Shown here: positions 7,258 through 13,158 of the stretch, one piece after another
Numbering within the stretch: position 1 is the stretch's first letter
How the letters are laid out: the number at the start of each line of letters is the position of its first letter
Source: UBA1206 sp045600105
GTDB taxonomy: Bacteria; Bacillota; Clostridia; Oscillospirales; CAG-382
Assembly (NCBI GenBank): GCA_045600105.1
Contig: JAZRXG010000029.1
Span: forward strand, 1 to 13,158
Reading direction: 5' to 3'
Length of the DNA stretch: 13,158 bases
Position numbers and translations under genes: made by a program
Notes under the pieces: model-generated
Told to the model about the DNA's origin: nothing
The model's database searches: none
The model's input: the letters and a program-made list of their open reading frames with translations, nothing else

Positions 7258-7265
7258 ACGCGCGT
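7258..7265. promoter_or_regulatory. Palindrome between divergent -35 boxes
   Basis: ACGCGCGT is an 8-bp perfect palindrome in the 17 bases that separate the two divergent -35 hexamers. It is a candidate operator for a regulator of both promoters. It is short, and chance is a real alternative. Confidence 0.25.
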
Positions 7266-7267
7266 TA

Positions 7268-7296
7268 TTGACATAGCAAAGAGAATGTGTTACAAT
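7268..7296 (+). promoter_or_regulatory. Promoter of the glycosyltransferase operon
   Basis: TTGACA (7268-7273), a 17-base spacer and TACAAT (7291-7296) form a near-consensus sigma-A promoter, with TG at 7288-7289 giving an extended -10. Transcription should begin near 7303, about 20 bases before ATG 7324. This rules out the in-frame upstream ATG at 7219 as the start. Confidence 0.88.
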
Positions 7297-7323
7297 CATC
7301 GTGAGAAAGAATATGGTGAATAT

Positions 7324-8829
7324 ATGAAAACAAAGCGATTTTTTGAATCTTTGTCAAAAAACGGCATCGTCTGTCTGCTTGTTCTGTGTCTGCTTTCGGC
7401 AGTCGTTTTCGACTATTCAGCCGACAAAGCAACGACGCCCGTCATAGCTTTCTTTTTCGGCGTCCTCGTTTTCGCGTTTGCTCTCGCGTACTTCTGGAAC
7501 GTGAAAGGGAAGCTGACGCCCGAAAGGATAGCCCTGCTGATAGCTCTCGTTTCGTTCGCGGTCAAGCTCGTCTACGTTATATGCACGGGGCTGACCGAGC
7601 GCCAGCACGACATCGGCACGTTCAGAGAGGGAAGTGCGTCACATTCAGGATATATATACCGTCTGTTCACGACGGGCAAACTGCCCGAATCGACGACCGG
7701 ACAATACTATCATCCGCCTCTCCATTATATCATCGAAGCTCTGTGGCTCAAACTTCTCACGCTTTTCGGCGTGTCGTTCGAGACCGCGATCCACTACGTC
7801 ACCGTTCCCACGCTGTTTTATTCGTGCGCCGCGTCTTACCTCGCCTATAAAATATTCCGCGAGCTCGGTTTTTCGCCTCTCGCGCGCAATATATGCTACG
7901 CGGTGACGGCGTTCCACCCGACGTTCATTATCCTTTCGGCGAGCTACAACAACGACATACTCTCGATACTCCTGATGCTCGTCGCTCTGCTTTATCTGAT
8001 AAGATGGTACAAAAAGCCGACTCTCGGCAGCATACTGATGATAGCCTTCGGCATCGGGTTCGGCATGGCGGCAAAGCTCTCGGCGGTATACGTCGCGCCT
8101 GCCGCTGCCATGATATTCCTTGTGAAACTCATTAAGGACAGGCGAAAACTTTATTTCATCGGTCAATATATGTCGTTCGGCGCCTTATGTATCCCGGTGG
8201 GACTCGGTTGGTCGCTGTACACGATGACGCGGTTCGATCTCCCGTTCGGCTACGTCATGAAGCTTTCCGAAACGCACGACCAGTACGTCGGCTTCAGAAG
8301 CGCTGCCGAAAGGCTTTTCGCGATCCCTCACTCGTTCTCAGAAGGTCTGTATTTTGCCAGAGGCGAAAAATTCGGCAACACGTTCCACGAATACAACATA
8401 CCGTCCGCGATACTCAAAAACTCGGTCTTCGGCGAATGGAGACCCGGGGAAGTATCGGCGTACGCTAATATCCTTTCGTACGCGCTTTTCTTCCTCAATA
8501 TAGCCATCATTCTTTTCTCGCTCTTCTGCCTCGTCCGTATGCTGACGCATAAACAAGAAAACGCGGGCAAAGGCATCAAGGGCATATTCTTCGTCTTTTA
8601 CGCGACAATGCTCGTCACGTTCACGAAATTCTGCTTCGATTATCCGCACGACTGCACGATGGATTTCCGCTATATCGTGCCGACCGTGATATGCGGCATG
8701 GCGTTTATCGGAATGTTCCTTTCCGAGGAAAGCGAAAGCAGGATAAAAAAATACGTTACCGTCGCCGCCTCCGTCGTCTGTGTTCTTTTCTGCGCGGTAA
8801 GCGGAACGCTGTATATTGTTTCCGCGTAA
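7324..8829 (+). CDS. GT39-like membrane glycosyltransferase
   Basis: This 501-residue protein is a multi-pass membrane protein with about ten hydrophobic segments and resembles glycosyltransferase family 39 (ArnT/PMT-type GT-C) enzymes. These transfer sugars from polyprenyl-phosphate donors outside the membrane. The first extracytoplasmic loop carries an acidic motif, QHDIGTF (94-100, with D96 a candidate catalytic acid). GYIYRLFTTGKLP and YYHPPLHY (128-135) follow. SYNNDILS (207-214) and YPHDCTMDFRY (440-450) are further family-like features. The start is set by the promoter at 7268-7296, with GGTGA at 7315-7319 as a modest ribosome binding site. It is the first gene of an operon whose next start lies 5 bases after its stop. 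Donor and acceptor cannot be read from the sequence. Confidence 0.82.
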   Translation: MKTKRFFESLSKNGIVCLLVLCLLSAVVFDYSADKATTPVIAFFFGVLVFAFALAYFWNVKGKLTPERIALLIALVSFAVKLVYVICTGLTERQHDIGTFREGSASHSGYIYRLFTTGKLPESTTGQYYHPPLHYIIEALWLKLLTLFGVSFETAIHYVTVPTLFYSCAASYLAYKIFRELGFSPLARNICYAVTAFHPTFIILSASYNNDILSILLMLVALLYLIRWYKKPTLGSILMIAFGIGFGMAAKLSAVYVAPAAAMIFLVKLIKDRRKLYFIGQYMSFGALCIPVGLGWSLYTMTRFDLPFGYVMKLSETHDQYVGFRSAAERLFAIPHSFSEGLYFARGEKFGNTFHEYNIPSAILKNSVFGEWRPGEVSAYANILSYALFFLNIAIILFSLFCLVRMLTHKQENAGKGIKGIFFVFYATMLVTFTKFCFDYPHDCTMDFRYIVPTVICGMAFIGMFLSEESESRIKKYVTVAASVVCVLFCAVSGTLYIVSA

Positions 8830-8833
8830 CGAT

Positions 8834-10837
8834 ATGAATAAAAAAATCAAAAAAACGATAATAATACTCACCGTCGGCGTTATCCTCATCGCTCTGTTTG
8901 AAGCCGCGTTCTCGAACCGCGTTTCCATAGCGCTGAAGCTCGGCGACTATGAGGAAGCTGAGTTTCATCTCGGCGAATACGACTATTCGGGCAAGATCAC
9001 GTCGTCGGGAACGTCGCTGCTTTTCGACGGAGCCGGAAGCGTTACGCTGTACCCCGATATGAAGGTATACAACGTACGTCTTGACAGCACCGGTCCGGGG
9101 TACGTCACGGTAACGTCGTATATAACCGACGAAAATACCACCGACACGCTTTACAAAGCGGGGAAGTCGTACGTCAACGCCAAGGACATCTCGGTCGGCT
9201 TGAAGTCGGCAGGTGTCGCCAAAGCCATAAAACTCGACTTTGATTCAGACGCCGCGCGTCTGAATGTCAGCCGCATACGCATAAACAGCGCCGAAGGCTT
9301 CTCCTTCAATCTGCTGCGTTTTGCGCTGCTCACGATCGTTTTTGCCGCCGCCGTCGTGTTTTGGCTTCTCGGATATAACGAAAGAGTCTTTTCTGCCTCC
9401 AAATCAAAGCTGCTCATCGCCGTCGCGTCGCTTCTTTGCCTGCCGCAGCTCCTGCTCGGTTCGGTAAAGGAAATGGATTTCGATCCGTACCCGTTCAGAA
9501 AGAGCGTCAACGAATATACCTGCTATCAGCAGCAGGCGGACGCGTTCCTCAAAGGTCGGCTTGATCTCGACGTCGATTTTGACACGGAAGAACTCGAAAA
9601 GCTTGAAAATCCTTACGATTATTACGAAAGAAGAAGCGAAGTGCCCGGTTATGAGTTCATCTGGGACAGAGCTTATTATAACGGAAGGTTCTATTCTTAT
9701 TTCGGCGTGGTACCCGTGCTGCTCTGCTACGTGCCGATATGCCTCATCACGGGGTATATGCCCGGCGACGGCGTGGTGTCGGCGCTGCTCACGGCGTACG
9801 CCATAGCGGCAATGATATGCGCCCTGATCGGAATGGCGAAGTATTTCAAGCTGAAAACGAGCACGACCTCGTTCTTCCTCGCCATCCCGACTCTCTGCAC
9901 GGCGTCGCTCGTTTACGTCCTCAACGTACATCCGTCGATGTACTATTCGGCGGTCATATCGGGCATCACGTTCCTTGCTCTCACGCTGTTCTTCTCGTTC
10001 ATGGCGGGAAGTGAGGAAAGGACCGTAAGACGCCGCGTCTATCTCGCGCTCGCGGGTGTTTCGGCGGTCCTCGTCGTCGGCTCGCGCCCGGGACTCATCG
10101 TGTTCGTGCTGATGCTTTTGCCGCTTTACCTGCGCCTTTTCTTCGGCGAAAAGAGAAGAGTGAAGTCAAAAAGCTTCGACCTCGTTTCCGTCGCTTCTCC
10201 CGTGCTCGCGGGGGCTGCCGCGATAATGTGGTACAACGCCGCGCGTTTCTCGTCGCCGCTCGATTTCGGCTCTTCTTATCAGATAACCTTTGCCGACATG
10301 AGCTATCAGGGGATCGAATTTTTCAAATTCTTTCCCGCCATTTATCACTATTTCATCCAGCCGCCCGCATTTACCGGCTGCTTCCCCTACGTCGACATCG
10401 CGTCGAACGACCTCGGCTTATACAGAGGCTACCACTATATTTTCGGCTCGGTCGGCGCGCTCTCCTTCCCCGTGACGTGGGGCGTGTTCGGGTCCGGCGC
10501 GGCGTCAAAGGGTGACAAGCTCAAAAAATACACCCTCATCTGCGGCATCGCCGCCGCGGTCATCATCGCGTTCACCGACTTCTGTATGGCGGGCGTGCAT
10601 ATACGCTATATGGGCGACATCATGTTCCCGCTTGCCCTCATCGGAATATTCGTTCTTCTCGACCTTGTGGGAAAAGCGATGGACACGCCGTACGCCGCGG
10701 TAGTCCGCAGGATATGCACCTTTATCTTCGTCTGCTCGTTCTTTGTGGGGTTTGCCCTGCTTTTTGCCAACGAAGCCGACAATATCCGAAAACTTTCCCC
10801 AAAAACTTATCATATAATAGAAATGCTTTTTGAATGA
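8834..10837 (+). CDS. Large multi-pass membrane protein, probable GT-C glycosyltransferase
   Basis: The 667-residue protein has an N-terminal membrane segment (8-22), a beta-rich extracytoplasmic domain (about 30-155) and then about ten or more membrane segments from 160. The large loop after the third segment contains QQQADAFLKGRLDLD (232-246), an NPYDYYERR acidic patch and YYNGRFYSYFGVVP (281-294). Later come MWYNAARFSSPLDFGSSYQ (465-483) and RYMGDIMFPL (591-600). These resemble polyprenyl-phosphate-sugar-dependent GT-C proteins, but I do not recognise a named family with certainty; a polysaccharide polymerase is another possibility. ATG 8834 lacks a clear ribosome binding site and follows the previous stop by 4 bases, so translational coupling is likely. 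An in-frame TTG at 8816, inside the previous gene, is less likely. Confidence 0.72.
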   Translation: MNKKIKKTIIILTVGVILIALFEAAFSNRVSIALKLGDYEEAEFHLGEYDYSGKITSSGTSLLFDGAGSVTLYPDMKVYNVRLDSTGPGYVTVTSYITDENTTDTLYKAGKSYVNAKDISVGLKSAGVAKAIKLDFDSDAARLNVSRIRINSAEGFSFNLLRFALLTIVFAAAVVFWLLGYNERVFSASKSKLLIAVASLLCLPQLLLGSVKEMDFDPYPFRKSVNEYTCYQQQADAFLKGRLDLDVDFDTEELEKLENPYDYYERRSEVPGYEFIWDRAYYNGRFYSYFGVVPVLLCYVPICLITGYMPGDGVVSALLTAYAIAAMICALIGMAKYFKLKTSTTSFFLAIPTLCTASLVYVLNVHPSMYYSAVISGITFLALTLFFSFMAGSEERTVRRRVYLALAGVSAVLVVGSRPGLIVFVLMLLPLYLRLFFGEKRRVKSKSFDLVSVASPVLAGAAAIMWYNAARFSSPLDFGSSYQITFADMSYQGIEFFKFFPAIYHYFIQPPAFTGCFPYVDIASNDLGLYRGYHYIFGSVGALSFPVTWGVFGSGAASKGDKLKKYTLICGIAAAVIIAFTDFCMAGVHIRYMGDIMFPLALIGIFVLLDLVGKAMDTPYAAVVRRICTFIFVCSFFVGFALLFANEADNIRKLSPKTYHIIEMLFE

Positions 10838-10853
10838 TACGGAGTAAAATGCA

Positions 10854-12395
10854 ATGGAAAACAAAAAACGCGCAATAATAATAGGAGCGGGCCCCGCGGG
10901 GCTCACCGCCGCTTACGAGCTGCTCACACGCTCCGACATAAGCGTCACGATACTTGAAGAAAGCGACGTCATCGGCGGCATATCGCGCACAGTGGTGCAT
11001 AACGGCAACCGAATGGACATCGGCGGTCACCGCTTCTTCTCGAAATCCGACAGAGTGAACGACTTCTGGAAAAAGCTCATGCCGACGCAGGGAAGCCCGT
11101 CGTTCGACGACAAGCTGCTCGGCCGCGAAAAGCCGCTTGAAGAGGGCGGTCCCGACCCCGAGACCGAGGACAGGGTAATGCTCGTGAGAACGAGGGTGTC
11201 GAGAATTTACTTCCTCAAAAAATTCTTCGCCTACCCGATTTCGCTTTCGTGGGAGACCATAAAGAACATGGGCTTCTTCCGCACGCTCAAAGCGGGCTTC
11301 GGCTATATCCGGTCGGCGATATTCAAAAAGAAAGAGACCAATCTCCGCAATTTCTACATCAACCGCTTCGGCAAGCCGCTTTATGAAATGTTCTTCGAGG
11401 ACTACACCGAAAAGGTCTGGGGCGTCAACCCCGAATTCATCTCCGCCGAATGGGGCGCTCAGCGCGTAAAAGGGCTGTCGCTCTTCAAGGCGCTGTGGTC
11501 CAAGATAACAAAGCCGTTCCGCAAGAACTCCAAGAACGTCGAAACGTCGCTCATCGAGCAGTACGTTTATCCCAAAAAAGGCCCCGGTCAGCTTTGGGAG
11601 ACGCTTGCCGACGAGGTGAAAAAGCTCGGCGGCGAGATAATCATGAACTGCGGCGTCACCGCCGTGTCGACGAAAGACGGTGAGATCACGTCCGTCACCG
11701 CGGGCGGAAAAGAATACAAGGGCGACTACTACATTTCGTCGATGCCCGTCAAGGACCTCGTTGACGGAATGAACGACGTCCCCGAGGACGTCGCCTCCGT
11801 CGCTCACGAGCTGCCGTACCGCGATTTCATCACCGTGGGTCTGCTCTGCGACAAGCTGAAGATACAGAATAAAACAAAGATGAAGACGCTCGGCAACATC
11901 GTGCCCGACTGCTGGATATACATTCAGGAACGCGACGTGAAGCTCGGCAGACTTCAGATATTCAACAACTGGTCGCCCTATATGGTCGCTGACCCCGAAC
12001 ACAAGGTGTGGGTGGGACTTGAATATTTCTGCACCGAGGGCGACGAAATGTGGAACAAGCCCGACGACGAATTCATCGAATTTGCCGAGAACGAGCTCGA
12101 GCACATCGGCGTCATCGACAAGAACGACGTCAGCGACGCCGTCAGAGTCAGAGTCAAAAAGGCGTATCCGTCCTATTTCGGCTCCTACGAGCAGTTCGAC
12201 AAGGTCAAGGACTTCCTCGAAGGCTTCGGCAACCTTTACTGCGTGGGCAGAAACGGTCAGCACCGCTACAACAACATGGACCACTCTATGCTTTCCGCGA
12301 TGGTCGCCGCCGACTCCATCATAAGCGGCAGCGGAAAAGAAGAGATCTGGAACGTCAACACCGAAAAAGAATACCACGAGGCAAAGGACTCGTAA
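10854..12395 (+). CDS. FAD-dependent oxidoreductase, protoporphyrinogen oxidase/UGM-like
   Basis: The 513-residue flavoprotein begins with a Rossmann dinucleotide site (IIIGAGPAGLTAAYEL, G11-x-G13-x-x-G16) and a ribose-binding glutamate region (ILEES, 33-37). It also has GGISRT (41-46), GGHRFF (57-62), FFEDYTEKVWG (180-190) and ISAEWGAQRVKGLSL (196-210). The C-terminal FAD segment is VGRNGQHRYNNMDHSMLSAM (464-483). It belongs to the broad amine oxidase/protoporphyrinogen oxidase superfamily, close in style to UDP-galactopyranose mutase relatives found in polysaccharide clusters. No haem genes are nearby, so a role in sugar or polyprenyl-linked glycan modification is inferred rather than porphyrin oxidation. 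GGAG at 10841-10844 precedes ATG 10854. It lies 16 bases after the upstream gene, in the same operon. Confidence 0.82.
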   Translation: MENKKRAIIIGAGPAGLTAAYELLTRSDISVTILEESDVIGGISRTVVHNGNRMDIGGHRFFSKSDRVNDFWKKLMPTQGSPSFDDKLLGREKPLEEGGPDPETEDRVMLVRTRVSRIYFLKKFFAYPISLSWETIKNMGFFRTLKAGFGYIRSAIFKKKETNLRNFYINRFGKPLYEMFFEDYTEKVWGVNPEFISAEWGAQRVKGLSLFKALWSKITKPFRKNSKNVETSLIEQYVYPKKGPGQLWETLADEVKKLGGEIIMNCGVTAVSTKDGEITSVTAGGKEYKGDYYISSMPVKDLVDGMNDVPEDVASVAHELPYRDFITVGLLCDKLKIQNKTKMKTLGNIVPDCWIYIQERDVKLGRLQIFNNWSPYMVADPEHKVWVGLEYFCTEGDEMWNKPDDEFIEFAENELEHIGVIDKNDVSDAVRVRVKKAYPSYFGSYEQFDKVKDFLEGFGNLYCVGRNGQHRYNNMDHSMLSAMVAADSIISGSGKEEIWNVNTEKEYHEAKDS

Positions 12396-12447
12396 AATCC
12401 AAAAAACGGTTTAATTTGAATCAAAACAACGCAAACAGGAGGAAAAA

Positions 12448-12771
12448 ATGAAATATACGGTAGTTACTAAAGAAAATTTCGAAGAAGAAGTCAAAAATTC
12501 GTCTTCACTCGTCGTGCTCGACTTCTGGGCGACGTGGTGCGGTCCCTGCCGTATGGTCGCCGCCGAATTTGACGAGATAGCCGACGACGAAGCGTCGTCC
12601 GTCAAGCTCTGCAAGGTCAACGTAGACGAGCAGCCCGAGCTTGCCGACGAATTCGGGATCAAGTTCATCCCCGACCTTATTTTCTTCAAAAACGGGGAAG
12701 TCGTCTTCAACGAAAGCGGCTACAAAAAGAAAGAACAGCTCCTCGAACTGTTCGAAAGGTACGGCAAATAA
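12448..12771 (+). CDS. trxA: Thioredoxin
   Basis: This 107-residue cytosolic thioredoxin reduces protein disulfides. The active site is WCGPC (30-34, C31 and C34), preceded by the DFWATWC strand and helix start. The cis-proline region is GIKFIPDLIFF with P75; the next residue is Asp rather than the usual Thr, which sits next to the substrate groove. An extra C55 is present. A perfect AGGAGG (12438-12443) precedes the ATG. No terminator is visible in the 52 bases after the flavoprotein gene, so it may be co-transcribed with that operon. The next gene starts 2 bases after its stop, a ferredoxin-dependent reductase-like protein that is its likely electron source. The symbol denotes the family; several trx paralogues may exist. 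Confidence 0.93.
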   Translation: MKYTVVTKENFEEEVKNSSSLVVLDFWATWCGPCRMVAAEFDEIADDEASSVKLCKVNVDEQPELADEFGIKFIPDLIFFKNGEVVFNESGYKKKEQLLELFERYGK

Positions 12772-12773
12772 CC

Positions 12774-12974
12774 ATGGTCAAGCTCAATCCGGACGAAAAG
12801 ATCGTCAGAATGATACGCGAAGGCCTCAAGGAAAAGGGCGGCTACTGCCCGTGCAGACGCGAAATCAACGAGGACACGAAATGCATGTGCAAAGAATTCC
12901 GCGAACAGATCGCCGACCCGAGCTTCGAGGGCTTCTGCCATTGCATGCTCTACTATAAGGAAAAGGACAAATAA
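12774..12974 (+). CDS. Small ferredoxin:thioredoxin reductase catalytic-subunit-like protein
   Basis: The 66-residue protein has the cysteine signature of the ferredoxin:thioredoxin reductase (FTR) beta subunit, in which a 4Fe-4S cluster next to a redox disulfide carries electrons from ferredoxin to thioredoxin. It shows CPC (25-27), CMC (37-39) and CHC (55-57), with FCHCMLYYK typical of the family's end. By family analogy C25, C37, C39 and C55 would bind the cluster and C27-C57 would form the active disulfide. It is much shorter than plant and cyanobacterial FTR beta (about 110 residues). Its spacing is CPC-X9-CMC-X15-CHC rather than the plant-type X16 and X8, although the first-to-last span is the same. 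No FTR variable subunit gene is present. Two bases separate it from the thioredoxin stop codon, so coupled translation is likely. Small FTR-like proteins that work without a variable subunit are known in archaea and anaerobic bacteria. Confidence 0.88.
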   Translation: MVKLNPDEKIVRMIREGLKEKGGYCPCRREINEDTKCMCKEFREQIADPSFEGFCHCMLYYKEKDK

Positions 12975-12990
12975 GCATTAAGCAAAATAT

Positions 12991-13018
12991 GAAGATTTCC
13001 GCGGATGCGGAAATCTTC
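12991..13018. terminator. Perfect 12-bp hairpin after the thioredoxin/FTR-like pair
   Basis: GAAGATTTCCGC pairs perfectly with GCGGAAATCTTC around a GGAT loop, 16 bases after the last stop codon. On the plus strand TGCAGTG follows, not a T-tract. On the minus strand ATATTTTGC follows. It probably marks the 3' end of the operon transcript as a stability or weak termination structure, but standard intrinsic termination on the plus strand is not clearly supported. Confidence 0.5.
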
Positions 13019-13059
13019 TGCAGTGTACCCAAAGTCAAGTACAATTTTGATTTGTAGTG

Positions 13060-13087
13060 TTTAGTTTTTTCAATAGTGTGGTATAAT
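13060..13087 (+). promoter_or_regulatory. Extended -10 promoter at the right edge
   Basis: TATAAT (13082-13087) is an exact -10 hexamer with TGG directly before it (13079-13081), an extended -10. The -35 region is poor: TTTAGT at 13060-13065 with a 16-base spacer is the best candidate. Transcription would begin near 13094. Confidence 0.7.
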
Positions 13088-13093
13088 GTTTCC

Positions 13094-13158
13094 GCTTTAT
13101 CGAATCGGAGGATAGGGCAACGCTGAGGAGCGACCTGAGCGCCGGTTCGGGTTTGCGG
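13094..13158 (+). ncRNA. Possible structured RNA or leader, cut by the window edge
   Basis: The 65 bases downstream of the promoter are GC-rich compared with the preceding intergenic DNA. They contain local stems, for example CGCT/AGCG (13121-13132), or alternatively GCTGAGG (13122-13128) against CCTGAGC (13134-13140) with one mismatch. GGAGGA occurs at 13107-13112, but no ATG, GTG or TTG follows at usable spacing. A riboswitch, leader or small RNA start would fit. I do not recognise a known RNA family, and the 3' part is missing. Confidence 0.25.

Noticed and set aside
7219..7323. Upstream ATG for the first GT-C gene
   Set aside because: The near-consensus promoter at 7268-7296 starts transcription downstream of this ATG, and the translated extension is hydrophilic and unlike the family.
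10849..10853. ATG at 10849 as the flavoprotein start
   Set aside because: It is out of frame with the Rossmann motif. ATG 10854 gives the correct frame with GGAG at workable spacing.
10722..12377. 551-codon open frame on the minus strand opposite the flavoprotein gene
   Set aside because: The plus strand encodes a clear FAD-dependent enzyme. The antisense frame is open through codon bias, runs into the preceding gene's antisense and shows no domain or start signal.
13094..13158. Assignment as RNase P RNA, tmRNA, SRP RNA, 6S RNA or a known riboswitch
   Set aside because: I compared it from memory with the conserved starts of these RNAs and found no convincing match. The visible part is too short to name.
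1..13158. CRISPR arrays, tRNA or rRNA genes, insertion sequences and prophage genes
   Set aside because: No repeat-spacer pattern, tRNA-like fold, transposase motif or phage structural protein was seen on either strand.

Overview
The window looks like chromosomal DNA from a Bacillota species of the Clostridia type, probably a gut-type anaerobe. The reasons are strong AGGAGG-type ribosome binding sites, Gram-positive style lipoproteins, sigma-A-like promoters with extended -10 elements, two exact chromosomal parS sites, and a small ferredoxin-dependent disulfide reductase beside a thioredoxin. No phage, transposon, CRISPR, tRNA or rRNA was seen. Placement below class level cannot be judged from the sequence.

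Left part (1-3483, + strand). A polypurine/polypyrimidine hairpin and mirror repeat precedes a gene with the architecture of RNase R/II (cold-shock-like OB, RNB, S1). An ungapped alignment puts non-acidic residues at all four catalytic aspartate positions and an aspartate at the catalytic arginine position, so it looks like a pseudoenzyme. Next is a solute-binding lipoprotein gene. Two perfect parS palindromes bracket most of this gene: one overlaps the stop codon of the RNase-like gene and one lies inside the lipoprotein coding sequence. This points to an origin-proximal location served by ParB/Spo0J.

Middle (3511-5829). pgk and tpiA form a glycolytic pair. Pgk carries an unusual Ala/Glu/Lys-rich insertion after its SHFGKP motif. 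Two hairpins follow tpiA, and the second lies between convergent genes and can serve both strands.

Right part (5830-12395). A divergent cell-envelope cluster is driven by two back-to-back, near-consensus promoters. On the minus strand lies a lipoprotein with an Ig-like segment and an AlgJ/AlgX-like SGNH acyltransferase domain. On the plus strand lie two multi-pass membrane proteins of GT-C glycosyltransferase type and an FAD-dependent oxidoreductase related to the protoporphyrinogen oxidase/UDP-galactopyranose mutase group. Together they suggest synthesis and decoration of a lipid-linked or surface glycan; this is inferred from families and context.

End (12448-13158). A thioredoxin gene is followed 2 bases later by a 66-residue protein with the cysteine signature of the ferredoxin:thioredoxin reductase catalytic subunit, suggesting a compact ferredoxin-driven thiol redox pair. 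A perfect hairpin follows, then an extended -10 promoter firing into an unidentified, GC-rich, possibly structured RNA or leader cut off by the window edge.
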